Shown: in pieces, positions 37,201 through 47,697 of the stretch
Layout of the letters: each line of letters opens with the position of its first letter
Numbering within the stretch: position 1 is the stretch's first letter
Assembly (NCBI GenBank): GCA_950295325.1
Contig: OX485805.1
Span: forward strand, 37,621,501-37,685,500
Direction of reading: 5' to 3'
DNA from: Polytrichum commune
Lineage: Eukaryota > Streptophyta > Polytrichopsida > Polytrichales > Polytrichaceae
Length of the DNA: 64,000 nt
Translations under genes and position numbers: made by a program
The notes under the pieces: generated by a model
What the model was told of the DNA's origin: nothing
Database searches by the model: none
What the model saw: only the letters and a program-made list of their open reading frames with translations

Positions 37201-37363
37201 GGATTCTGAGCACGGTCCATCTTGGGTAGATACAGATTCCATATTCATAGCATGGAAACCACGGAAAAATCATAGTGGATCAGTGTCCATCCCTCAAAAG
37301 TACATAACTTTTGCAAAAGACAACCTTGCTCGGATCGCAGAAGAAGCAACCCACGTTGAATGA
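34296..37363 (+). CDS. DUF7869-like protein, candidate D-D-D transposase
   Basis: Two exons, 34296-35739 and 35877-37363, are joined at CAG|GTGATT and TTGCAG|GG with a 137-bp intron (phase 1), giving 976 aa with no interruption. ATG 34296 is chosen because GCGCAATGG is a strong context; an in-frame ATG at 34275 is weaker and lies before a possible acceptor. The N-terminus is acidic. CCVHRCC (200-206) and CSKC (390-393) may bind zinc. Across the junction KLPVSVT-G-MIAHGHG is a family block. An RNase H-like pattern follows: IIHDKMD (D451, D454), VQLDNCAKDNK (D576) and LLVGHTHDDID (611-618). This wording is typical of DUF7869 proteins. A transposase role is inferred from the acidic triad and from lying between matched inverted repeats. 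The C-terminal ~350 residues have no domain I can name. Confidence 0.8.
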
Positions 37364-37867
37364 GAAGTTGGTAGGATTGTGTTAGCATGATTATAGTGTA
37401 ATATGTAATTCGACAAATATATATTACTCATATGTGTGCTCCTCAAACTTGGGGCAAAGTTTGGGTAGAGCTTGCGAATGCTATATTGTTTGGGGTTGGA
37501 TGAATATCCATTTACTATATTTCAATGCAGTTGTGAAGTTCATTTTTTTTATTAAGTTTGGGACTAAATTTTCCAGTGAAGAAAAATGCATTTATTGCAT
37601 GTACTTTGTATGTTGCAATGTCTATATTTTATTGACCATGCTAATAATAGAAATCATTTTATATGTTTCTTGGGTGAAACTAGTTTGGAGTGCTCTACCC
37701 AAAGTGTTTTTGTTGATGAAGTTGATGTTGAGTGCTCTACCATATGTGCTTATGTACACACATAATAGATTTGGGATATTAGAACATATAATATATTTGA
37801 GATTGTTCGCAATATAGTTTCGGAACACGGAATGTTGTTTGATCCATATATTAATTTGAGACTAGAG
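37364..37867. repeat. Right subterminal region
   Basis: AT-rich, non-coding. Half-sites related to the palindrome occur: AAGTTTGGGTAGAGC near 37450, GTTTGGAGTGCTCTACCC near 37683 and GAGTGCTCTACCATA near 37729. Directly before the terminal repeat, TTAATTTGAGACT and AGTCTCAATTTAA form a hairpin (37851-37882). Confidence 0.55.
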
Positions 37868-37893
37868 AAAGTCTCAATTTAACGAATATAGTG
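37868..37893 (-). repeat. Right terminal inverted repeat
   Basis: Exact complement of 21290-21315, ending TATAGTG, followed by TTAAAAG. Confidence 0.85.
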
Positions 37894-37906
37894 TTAAAAG
37901 AAGCAA

Positions 37907-38281
37907 ATGTCTGAGGATTCTCTGTGGCGAGCCGCAATTTTTGAGACGCAGGCCACTTTTCATCATTCTCTTGCTATCAAGCTTGGAGTGCATGCCACCT
38001 TGTGGCGAGCATTCATCTCTCAAAACAAAGTTTTCCTTAATGCAGATTTCGGAAAATATATTTCAGATTTTATTGATCCCGCTATATGCACTATCCTCTT
38101 GACATCTGTTGAAAATGAAATGCGAGTCAAAGAGTTGGAGTTTTATGAGAGTAATACCAGGGTTTGGGGATGGTTGTGCTACAGGGGAGGCTACATTCAG
38201 TTTTTGGGGAGAATAAGACACCATGACAAATGCTTGTGGCTGACTGAAGAGTATGTAGTCAGGATGTTATGCGATGAGTGA
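37907..38281 (+). other. Open frame of 124 codons, not recognised
   Basis: It starts at an ATG 14 bp after the transposon end and reads MSEDSLWRAAIFETQATFHH to CLWLTEEYVVRMLCDE. The composition is protein-like and the downstream sequence after the stop still looks coding in another frame. It lies upstream of the rhodanese pseudogene and may be part of the same decayed locus. No family is assigned. Confidence 0.3.
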
Positions 38282-38501
38282 ACTTGGCCATGGCAGTAAT
38301 GTATGGTTCTATTGCCAAGCAAGTTTGTGATCGAGAAGCCCTGCTTTATCTCAGGCACTGTGGTGGCTCTTTACTTACACTGAATGAAAACGGGCATTTG
38401 AGGGTAGGATTTCAGAAGCATTGATGATACAGTTATGACACATTGTAGATGAGTTGTACTGTCACCCGGCCACATATTGATGGTTTTATTGTATACGAGC
38501 A

Positions 38502-39160
38502 ATGGCGATGCTTACTCATGTTCCAAATGTTGAGGGTGTAGCTGAGGTGGATTGGAAATCAAAGCGTGAAGTGCTTATGAAGAACAAGGTACATTTTCTC
38601 ACTGTTTTGGTCCTGTCACTGAAATTTGTTGGTACATGTCAATGTTGGCTTAATAAACACACTTCACCATTGAGGGCTTGCATTGCCTTATTTTGACTGC
38701 TCATTGGATTGCCTGAGAGTGATCCAACGAATGGTCATTAGTATTAGTTTAAACAATTGCTGGTAGTAGCGAAAAGTGTTGACATTGCGTTTGCTCACAC
38801 TACCACAAGATGATATATTGTTATCAGATTTCTCAACAGGGCTGATGTCTGATTGGTTGTGCAGCTGCGGTCAGTCTCCCCAAAGGAAGCATTACCGCCC
38901 CAACAAGAACAAGGTTATTTTATTCTTGATGTACGCCCAGAAGGTGAATTTGAAGAGGTATGACTTTGGTGGTCAATCTTTGAAGAGTGGACTTGACAAT
39001 ACCTTGCATCAACGAGCCGACAAGAGAAGCAGACTTCAAATTTTTCATGCTGATGAGATGTACCTTAAAAGTCAATTTATGTCTTGTAGGCTCATCCAAC
39101 ATGAGCGGTTGATGTATAACTCTACAGACTCATCAAGGAATGGACTCATTGTGTGGACAT
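38502..39160 (+). pseudogene. Rhodanese-like protein 14 (STR14-type) pseudogene
   Basis: Three exon-like pieces match the plant plastid rhodanese STR14 in order. Exon 38502-38588 (VAEVDWKSKREVLMKNK) ends at AAG|GTACAT. Exon 38865-38957, after TTGTGCAG, reads LRSVSPKEAL then GYFILDVRPEGEFEE and ends at GAG|GTATGA. Exon from 39090, after CTTGTAG, reads AHPT-stop-AVDV-stop-LYRLIKEWT. In the functional family the last block is AHPPGAxNVxxYRLIKEWTAWDIAR, so the TGA and TAA replace a Gly and a Gln/Glu-type codon. The downstream FAFFGIF block and catalytic region are not found. The family sits in chloroplasts and has sulfurtransferase-like folds. Confidence 0.8.
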
Positions 39161-41050
39161 GAAGTTTCTTGTTCACACATTGTTGTGTGATACTGAAGCT
39201 TGTACCCATGGTGTGGATGTCCATATCATTGGCCAAATCAAGAGTGCAATGGATTGTATGAATGAAATTGATTGTGCAGACACAGTAGCGGATTTGTTGC
39301 AATTGGACTGTGTTTTAGACAATATGCAGCAAAACTCAATCGATACAAAATGTCACAAATCAGGATGGAATTGTATGCATGGTTTGAAAATTGGATCTCA
39401 TAAAGAATGCATAAAAAATAACTTATTACTATTGTAATGGGATTCACATAGTGAACAGGGAATGTGGGTATGAAGTAATGAAAACATGAAGGAAACAGAT
39501 GTGACATGTGGGGAAGTTGTACAATTTTAGATCCAAAAACAAAACAAATGCATAGCAAAAGATCACCCAACAATGTTTAAAGTTTGAACTACGAATGTGT
39601 CAGAAATGTTTGCAAATTAGCGCAAGAAAAAGACAGTAATCTAACAAAAAAAAATGGATGATGTGGGAAAGAGGTCCCTAAACATGGGAAAAGGTGGATG
39701 TAGAACATTGGGAGGTTGTGTATAGTGTGTCTTGAAACTAATACAATTGTGTTCTGCATGGGGCTCATATTGCATTGCAAATTCAAACTAGGAGTGCATG
39801 AAAATTGGTTGAAAACTAGTAGAACTACAATACAATAGTATTCTTGGAATATATAAATATAGCGAGAATGAGGTTGGAAAATGATTGAAGAAATAAATGT
39901 AGTTTGTGAGAAAATAATTTGAGGGTTGAGTCTAAGATAAGGGAGTTGCAATGGCAAAAGGTCCAAAATCTGCTTTTCCTTTGTGCTGTTCATGCACAAG
40001 AAGTGTTTAGACTCAAGGAAATAGACAAAGAGAGGGTGTATATGAGATGAATAAAATTTGGAAAAGAGGTATCGTGAAACATCCCTAGAACCATACAAAG
40101 AATGTGAGAAACGTTGTTTGTTGTTGTGAAGGAAATGATGTAATTCTAGTGAGAATGGATGGTATATGGAGATCCAATTTCGGATTGTTGTCGTATCTAG
40201 AACATCTGTAAAGTAACTAAAACACACTGGAATATAGTATGAATAACGTATAAATATTGTAGTGAGAGTGGGAAAAACCAACATAAGAAACGTGTGTGTT
40301 GTGTGGGATGCTTATTGGACAATTGTTTGAAAACATGTCTTGCTCAGTGCATGAAGTGGCTTAGGGATGCAACAAAAACATTCCAATATCATTCTTGTCG
40401 AAATTGTTGTTATCTTGTCACAAAAAGATGTCAACAATGTTTCAATAACGTTGGAAACAAACAAATAACAATGGATTTGGAATGGGACAAGCGCTCTTTT
40501 TTGCATCGGGTCCATAACAGAGATTCCCATGTTGTTGGTACAATGTTGCAAAGAATTTGTTTAAAAACAGACGGCAAAGAAGCCCATAAAAACCTCGTTT
40601 TCGTCACAAAAGTGTGTACCCAAGATTGGACCCTCCTGACCCTCCTGTAACAAACTTCCCTTCATTCGGAAAGTTTAAAGTGTCACTGCAAGTTGGTATT
40701 CAGACTTATCCAATGTGGTAATCAAGGATTCTGATGAAGCTCCCGAGTTGGAGAGGTTACAATTACGTTTGCCATGATTGAATCTTCAACCCAAAGCTCA
40801 ATCATCTTTGCAAATGTGCACTAGTGAACTAACGCGCATTCCCTGACAGGTCTGTGCCCAAGATCATACCCTCCTGCAACATGTCCCTTCGTTAGCAAAA
40901 CTCAATTTAAAAGCAAACTTCTCATCAAGTTGAGTCTAAAGTTATCTTCAGAGTAAAGTAACTTGGTAACCAATTGGTAAGTTAATTTGGTAACGGAGTT
41001 GGTACTAAGTTAGTGTGGTAAGTGATTCGTAAGTGGATGCGGTAATAATT
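39161..41050. other. No supported gene
   Basis: The longest open stretch is a 231-codon minus-strand frame at 39589-40284. It is rich in Phe, Ile, Leu, His and Tyr, as expected from AT-rich random sequence, and shows no domain. A 118-codon plus frame at 40294-40650 is likewise unrecognised. Two related blocks (near 40620 and 40860, both with GACC/ATACCCTCCTG) suggest an old local duplication. Confidence 0.4.
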
Positions 41051-41058
41051 CTAACATC

Positions 41059-41279
41059 AACGTCACTCAAGAGGTGTTGGGTTTGGCCCGGAACTTGGTG
41101 GACAGCGTGGGGATTGAGATCACAGGCTCCTACAACTGCCCCCTAGGCGCCACGGAGGTGGTCCTCACCAAAGTTGTGGATGGCAATTCAATTGATGGTA
41201 GACGGGTTCACCATGGCCGTTGATGACCTGGTGAGTGCACAACCTGGATTTCTAGGCCTTCTCAACGGCGCTGTGTAGG
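41059..41279 (+). pseudogene. Inverted, frameshifted relative of the secreted hydrophobic protein
   Basis: The plus strand reads INVTQEVLGLARNLVDSVG, then ITGSYNCPLGATEVVLTKVV. This aligns with VTVTQEALGLVLSLVNSLGN and SSIDLPLGVTEVILTQVV of the three minus-strand genes. After GNS the frame shifts; the next frame gives MVDGFTMAVDDLVS, then GFLGLLNGAV and a stop, matching the family C-terminus. The signal-peptide half is missing. It is more diverged than the three intact copies. Confidence 0.75.
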
Positions 41280-42497
41280 ACCAAATTAACTTCGTTCGTC
41301 TCCATCAAGTCATGTATTAGCCTACACTCAGGCGAATTCTCTGCAAGTCAAAGCTGCACCATTCTTTCGTGTAGAATCAATCGTCACTCACGTTATTATG
41401 TTCCCTTCCTTCAGTAGTCATATGTTTAGTCACCTTATGAACTCGACCTGATGTGAAGGTCTTGAGTATAACCTTCTCTATGCGGTGTCTCTTTTCTTAC
41501 TGTGAGGTTAGCAACAACAGTTTCACGCATCATTGTAAGACTCGTCTGCGACAACAAGCACCTTGTGTCATTACTCCAAAGAATATCCATGCAAAAAATC
41601 TGTGGACCCAGGTCAAAAGCTGATCCTTGCTTCATGTGAGTTTCTCTTCACGAAGAAAAATCATTATACATGGCCATGGCACTTGCCGTTGAGACATATT
41701 GCAAGTACTAGGAGGCAAGTAGCCAGCAACATTGCAGGAGCTTTAAGTTCATCATCACCTCACGGGATTCGGAAACACAAAGACGTGAACACAATCCCAC
41801 GACTTCCCTGCCAGCATACAAAATCTCAGTATAACAATCAAGAGAGCACATGTTATCAGCTCTGGACTCTGGAACGATTTTCCAAAGAATGGTGGCAGAA
41901 TCTTTATTTGCAACCTTATCAATGATTCAGGACCAGGAATTGCACAAAGAAATGTTTCCCAACACTGAATAGGCATCTTGAGATGCAACCCCTATCTCGA
42001 AATTTCTGCCCATAGCTTCATGAGGTCGGGTTCCTCAATATCCACGTAATCTATATATTATATTGCTTATATGACTAGTTGAGCACATCACCCATCAGCT
42101 CTCTGCCGAACGCCATGATCCTCAATCGCCCAGCCCCACCAGCAAATGGATTTACACCTATCTCCAACCCTCGATCAAGCGCCCCAGCAACTCATGAGGT
42201 GACCTGTGAATACCAAAAACAAACCAGATGGTTACAAAACCCAGCCACGTGACCAGTCGCCATGCGTTCTGTAAGTAGAGAAAGTATACTGCAAAGCACA
42301 AAGCTCCATGATCAGAGTAAAGTACACGACTTTCACTACGTACGAGCAATGCCGCTTTAATTCCCGGCTTCATCTTGAGTGATGATCAATTGTGCACGAA
42401 GGAATCCAAGCGGTGCCGCTTTGGCCTGCAGAGAATGATTCGCAATGTGTAAGGGCCGTACCTCACTTGATGGAGACGAACGCAAGTAAAGTTTGTT

Positions 42498-42878
42498 CTA
42501 CACGGCGATGATGGCGAGAACGAGGCCCAGAAGCGAGTTCACCAATCCGCCCAGGAGGCTGAGGACGGTCGTGGTGACCGCGCCCACCGTCACCTGAATG
42601 CCACCCACGACCTGGGTGAGGATCACCTCCGTGACACCCAGGGGGAGGTCGATGGAGCTTGTGATCTCGTTCCCCAGGCTGTTCACCAAGCTCAGGACCA
42701 GGCCCAACGCCTCTTGGGTGACGGTGACGACGGCTGTGACACCCGCCGCGATGTCGATGCCGTTCACGTTGATGCTCACAGGAGTCTGGTTCTTAACACT
42801 CACGCTGACCCCATGCACCGCCATGACGGCGGCCAACAGGACCATGCAGATGAGAGCGCTCTTCGCGGCGGACGCCAT
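42498..42878 (-). CDS. Small secreted hydrophobic protein, copy A
   Basis: 126 aa. ATG 42878 is chosen because a TATA box lies 136 bp upstream and because frame upstream of it is promoter and leader sequence that happens to be open. The N-terminus MASAAKSALICMVLLAAVMA is a typical signal peptide, likely cut after VHG. The mature part has no Cys or Trp. It alternates polar and hydrophobic residues (SVSVKNQTPVSINVNGIDI), suggesting beta strands, and ends in a hydrophobic stretch (SLLGGLVNSLLGLVLAIIAV). It is probably secreted or surface-associated; the family is not recognised. The product differs from copy C mainly at TTTVLSLLGG and AIIAV. Coding sequence is GC-rich compared with its surroundings. 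Confidence 0.8.
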   Translation of the reverse strand: MASAAKSALICMVLLAAVMAVHGVSVSVKNQTPVSINVNGIDIAAGVTAVVTVTQEALGLVLSLVNSLGNEITSSIDLPLGVTEVILTQVVGGIQVTVGAVTTTVLSLLGGLVNSLLGLVLAIIAV

Positions 42879-43013
42879 TTGATCGCTCGATCCAACTCTT
42901 TGGATCCTCCTGAAGTGCTGGAGCTGTAGAAAGCTGGAGAAGAATGAGGAGGATGGATCCGGTAGCTGCAGCTGCAATGAAAGATGATGGTGAACTCCGA
43001 GGACGGTGTGCAC

Positions 43014-43022
43014 ATTATATAG
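43014..43022 (-). promoter_or_regulatory. TATA box of copy A
   Basis: CTATATAAT on the minus strand, 136 bp before ATG 42878, kept at the same place in copies B and C. Confidence 0.7.
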
Positions 43023-43279
43023 CTCATCGCCTCCGTCATACAGGATCCGGACACCTCTAGCAACGTCGACGTCGCCGCGTGATTCCACCCCATGAAAGTG
43101 TTGTGGACGTGCCAACTGCCAAGTGATAATCCTTCATGAGTCGTGCCTCGACGTTCCTTGGATTGGGGTTATCTTCTTCCGGTGCACTTTAGGCTCACTT
43201 TAGGCTCATCTGGAGCTGGCTGCGTATATGGCCACTTGCAGTTGGGGAACGGTGACTTTCATGTGCACGCATGGGGAGT

Positions 43280-46020
43280 CACCAATTCGATTTTTGGAGT
43301 AGCCGAATAAACTAAAGCGTGCGCACTTTGTCTCCGAGTGGTGAGGGAAAGCTGCACAAGACCCCGCAGATACGTCCGACCTAGTGGTCACTGCGTCCGA
43401 CCAATCTATACTGGATCAGTGTTGGTTGTGCCGTTGAATCGTGTCCAGTGTCTGGCAACGTTGGAGATGGCGTTTTGCAGTTGTCATTCTCCTCCCAGGT
43501 ATTAGGTTCATGGTTTTGTTGCGTATCCTTGAGATTCAGCTGTGGCCAGTTCTTGGCCAATTCTAGGTGTATAAACAGCCAAGAGTTCTAAACGCTAATT
43601 TCCGAAGCGCTCAGTGCGAGCATCAAGTGACAAAGTGTATAGACCTTTCTGGTTCACGTGCTGGCCGTGGGACTCCATCACGTGGATGTATCTGTGAATG
43701 CACATTGGGATGACCATCAGAGACGGGAATCTGAATCTGATTATTTATGGAACGCTCTTGCCGAAAATTGAGGTGAAATGAAGCTGTTGTCGTCTACAAA
43801 ATCCACTCAAGAATGTTTGATCCTCGGAGACGAAGTCTATGCTGTCTACTTCCTATCTTCATGATCGGTTTGGATAAGTAAACAGGCAGCTCTCCTGTTC
43901 GTGCTCATTCAATCTCCGTTCTGGTGATCGATGACACATCCTGCTTGTTCAATTTAACCGTCTACCCTCACAGCTACATGTTTCCAGGAAGTAGTTGTCA
44001 AAATCTTCCCATTGAGAATTAGCAGTGAAGTTCAGAGTGTGCACTTGCCAACAGGAAGTGGGTTATGAACAGGTGGATCTCAGATATCTCTTCATCTTCA
44101 TTCAGTGAAGCCGGGATATTCGTTGCAATTTGGCGAACAGTGTACTGTGCATCTACACAAAAAGCTCGAACTCCCACAATCTTGGGAAGCAATAGCTGTG
44201 AAATCTTAGGACGCAGCTCAAGAAACAGCCACACAGCTCACGATTATAAATTTCACATGCAGCTCTGGATCTTCGATGCACTGAACAACATCGCAACACA
44301 ACCTTAAAATGTGAATATTATTAAATGAAAGAACACTTGAAGATTATCCACTTATGAGATGTGGGAAATAAATTATAGTTATTGATAGAATCTTAGCATG
44401 AAACGGTTATCAAGTTTTTAAAAATTGAAAATTGAAAGTTCATCCGTAGAACTCTGCCCTTTGTGATGTTAGGATTTTGTCAACATGCCGATCAGGAATC
44501 ACACCCATGTCATAGGATATTGACACAACAACCAAGTGGTTGAACCTTGCTTCACTACCCAGATGATTTGCTAAGGCAGCATCTATTACAACTACACTAG
44601 ATAGTCTTAATACTGTGGGCCACAATACTTTTATAATGCACATGCTAATTTTCATAATGAGTACTAATGTGGACCACATTAATTTTCAACACATGCTAAA
44701 TTTTTAGTAGGGAAGTAGCATGGGCCACATTAATTGTTTTCTATAAAAAATTAGTATGGGTGATTATTTATTTTGTGCTAATTTTGTCCCATAACAAATA
44801 TTCAATGTGTTGGACGAAAATCTTCATGAAGATTCAGGGGAAGACCCAAGTCTTGGGTGCATGTTAATTCCACCTTAACTAGAAAATTAATTTGACCCAC
44901 ACAAATTATTTCCACCCATACTTATAGGATTATTTTGTCATTCAACAGCCAACATGAGTTCGTTATTAACTGTGATCTTGGCCATACACTCTAATTATGT
45001 ATCTTCTTCTTAGCATACGAAGATGCTCCAAACTTTCTTCCCCTCCTCAAATCGTCCAAGATGAATTTTCTTTATGGGTTTTATTTTACACTATCACAAA
45101 CTAAGAGCAAAAGGGTTAAGAAAAAGTCCTCCATATAGTAAAATGGCCCAATCACTTCATATACAACATTATTCATGTTACTACCAATATTTACATTGGA
45201 TGGTTTTGGTTTCCTTAATGTCCATGTATAGTCATTATTGTTAAATCCATCCTTTTATGTTGTCTTTGTTAATTGCCTCATGGTGAACCTTTGATATTTT
45301 GTGTACTTGGTAAGCTCTCAATGCTTATTTCAATAGCCATCTCTTTTAAAACTTGAACAAAGAGTCGCCATCACATAAGTTTATTAATCTAGATTTATCA
45401 TATTCTGACATATGTACTTTTCATGACTTTAAATATTTTGAAGTTGGAATTTTTCATATTTTTTGAATTCAATATAAAATTAAGGGCAGTATTACAAAAT
45501 TCATAGAAAAAATATCAATTTAATGTAATTTCATCATGTTTTGAACAAATTTTAGACAATTATGTGTTTAATACATCTACTTGCACATTATTTTCTCTTT
45601 CTTCTAAAATATATATAGACTTTTCTTGAAATTTTCAATCCCAACATAAATTACTTGGTTTTGTATATCAATGTGTTTTTCGAATGTTTATGATGTTTTC
45701 GTTCACAATATTCAAAGTTAGTATATAATTTTGAATGATTCACTTTCACTTAACATATGCACAGTAATAGACTTATGTAATTGACTGTGCTTGCGCCCCA
45801 AACAAAAGTACATTATTCCTTATCTATAGTTGTTCCATTGTGTAGTTGTCAAGTTATGCTAGAAAATTCTAAAAATTATTTTGGGGTAGCCCAAAAATAG
45901 AATAATCTCATGGATATAGTTGAGCAAATTTGGGCACATGTCTCAATAAATTATGGGTTACCCCACAAATATGCAAGTATGTTTATCAAAGGACATATAC
46001 ATCCACAAAAATAGGCTTAC
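43280..46020. other. No supported gene
   Basis: Unique and AT-rich sequence. Around 44590-44960 several GGGCCACATTAATT and CATGCTAA motifs repeat imperfectly, possibly an old element. Short open frames show no known family. Confidence 0.45.
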
Positions 46021-46043
46021 AAGGTCCGCTCATGAAATAGTTG

Positions 46044-46222
46044 AATCACTCGCCAACAAGCTTGACTTTAAGCACCCATTTTGAGATAATTGTGTTCTCC
46101 CTAGCCGGTCGATCCAAAATCTCCCATGTTTGATTTCTTGCAATCCATTCCAACTCTTGTCTAATTGCTTCCCTCCAACCTTGATGTTGAGATGCCTCTT
46201 CATAATTCTCTGGTTTATTGAT
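46044..46222 (-). pseudogene. Ty1/copia polyprotein fragment
   Basis: The minus strand reads INKPENYEEASQHQGWREAI, then RQELEWIARNQTWEILDRPA and RENTIISKWVLKVKLVGE before a stop. This is the linker and start of the copia reverse transcriptase (EA-x-W-x2-AI-x2-E-x3-I-x2-N-x-TWE-x8-I-x2-KWV-x-K). The catalytic YxDD part is absent. Confidence 0.8.
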
Positions 46223-46488
46223 TTATGCATTGTGCACATGGTCATTGTGTCTCATCGGTGGTGTTCTTAATCTTGTTGATGCACTCCTCAATACTGACTC
46301 CTTTTGTTGTGTGCTGTGTGATGTTGGTTTGGTGGGAGCAACTACACGTGTCCTTGTCTAGCTACTTGTTATCCCTAAGTGTCATAAGATGTGTTTTGAT
46401 ATTTGTGGTGTGAGTTGTGGTGTGGGTTGTCAGTCATCAAAAATGGATTGATGTCATTGGACATGTCATTGTTGTGGTAGTTGATATA

Positions 46489-47697
46489 CAATAAGGATTC
46501 TATAAGCGTTATCCCAATAAGCGTTATAATTTCATATATATTAAGAAAATTTTACTCTTCTACAAAAACATAATTGATAAGACTAGTGAGTGTTATGTGT
46601 TAAGTGTTATAACATGCTCTACTCCCTTCTTTTTTAATTGCACCTTTATAAGTGTTAATTTTGAGAAAATCAAGGTAATGATATATGAGAGCATACATTT
46701 TAAACATGTAATCACATTTATTCCATATTCGTTTGAGGGTCACACGATGAGAATATTATTTCTACCTCCAAACACCACAAGTCGTTTTCAACCTTTGGAT
46801 GCAGGCATTATTGCATCTTTAATTTCAAGGCATAATACCGAAAGTTGGTGATTCAATATCAGATAGATTGTTTTAGCGCAAACAAGGTGTTTGCAATTGA
46901 TATATATCAAGCTGTTGTTATGGTTGAGTGGGCATGGCGTACAAGAATTATCACATTGACAATTCAAAATTATTGGAGGCACACGGTGTTCTTTCGATCT
47001 TTATTGAGAGGTTGATATAGGAAACTAGGCGCTTGGTAAAGGTTGACGAAGTTGCTACTCCACTTCATCAATTGACGTTGTTGTCATCTGGTAGTGAGGT
47101 GGGTGACGTGATGAATGCTCATGAATACCTCAATTATGAGATGGAGTTTGATTTAAACAACCCCTATGAACCTACCGATGAGGACGTTTTGGATATGTAC
47201 TCCTCATAACATCAAGAAATTGATGTTGATGAGGTTATGATTGATGTGGTAGAAAAAGTTGTAGGATTGAGTGTTGCTGAGCGTTCTCTAGAGACTTTGA
47301 AGAAATGCTTTGAACAAAGACCAAATGATGCCCTATCACACATCGGGAGCATTCAAGGACTCCAGAAGGAAGTTTCATCTCATCATTTGGAAGCTTCCCG
47401 TTAGACTACTATAGACTCTTTCTTTCGGTTAGTTTAGTTAGAAGAATCTCATCAAGTTACTACTATAATATAGATTATTTCTTTCAATCAGTTTAGTTGA
47501 ATTATGTATTATCATTTCTACTTTCATTTTTCATTTTTATGGAACGTTTTGTTCTTCATTTTTAGAAATTTTAAGTGTTATTTCTATAAATGTTATTAAT
47601 CATTGGTATGAATTCTATGAGTTTTACCTGTTATAATCCTATATATGTTATTTTTTAGCTACTCCCGATTTGTAACACTTATATAGAGTCTTGACTG
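46489..47697 (+). mobile_element. Pogo/Tigger-like element remnant
   Basis: The ends are imperfect inverted repeats, left CAATAAGGATTCTATAAG and CGTTAT, right complement CAGTCAAGACTCTATATAAG and TGTTAC. TA lies on both sides (46487-46488 and 47698-47699). It encloses a DDE_1-type transposase fragment. At 1.2 kb with most of the gene missing, it is non-functional. Confidence 0.6.
46720..47209 (+). pseudogene. DDE_1 (pogo/CENP-B-like) transposase fragment
   Basis: FLPPNTTSRFQPLDAGIIAS is the hallmark block after the second catalytic Asp in pogo-like transposases. After a frame change it continues IYQAVVMVEWAWRTR and TIQNYWRHT, as in the family. A final in-frame piece reads YLNYEMEFDLNNPYEPTDED and ends at the TAA 47207-47209. 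Frame changes and missing N-terminal DNA-binding part mark it as dead. Confidence 0.75.

Larger units (their letters stand above)
21290..37893. mobile_element. ~16.6-kb CACTA-ended DNA transposon
   Basis: The ends are perfect 26-bp inverted repeats beginning CACTATATTCGTTAAATTGA (21290-21315 and 37868-37893). The match extends 2 bp outward (AA and TT). Beyond that both flanks are AAAA, so a duplication of 2-4 bp is possible but cannot be sized in this A-run. Inside are a plus-strand transposase candidate (34296-37363) and a large minus-strand gene (21827-28676). Also inside are subterminal repeats at both ends and about 29 copies of a 22-bp palindrome. CACTA termini suggest the CMC group, but the coding genes are not the classic tnp2 and tnpA pair. 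The two ends could in principle belong to different nested copies; the shared palindromes argue for one unit. Confidence 0.75.
41370..43270. repeat. Segmental duplication, copy A
   Basis: Collinear with 47796-50040 (copy B) and 56276-58775 (copy C). Shared landmarks include CAATCGTCACTCACG (A and B only), CCCAGGTCAAAAGCTGATCC, CCCTGCCAGCATACAAAATC, GCTCTCTGCCGAACGCCATG, the secreted-protein gene and GTGCACTTTAGGCTCACTTT. Copy A is the most diverged. Confidence 0.85.

Noticed and set aside
30782-37893. Separate transposon made only of the DUF7869-like gene, using the decayed left end at 30782
   Set aside because: The 30782 end is badly diverged from the right end, while 21290 matches it perfectly over 26 bp, and the MITE reading explains 30782-31035 better.
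37907-38281. tRNA-splicing endonuclease subunit suggested by CLWLTEEYVVRML
   Set aside because: Only a short, vague resemblance; no catalytic or other family blocks follow.
39589-40284. 231-codon minus-strand open frame
   Set aside because: Composition is that of AT-rich random sequence, no domain or splice support is visible, and the start lacks context.
42879-43115. N-terminal extension of the secreted protein (79 codons)
   Set aside because: It spans the conserved TATA box and leader; the signal peptide starts at the inner ATG.
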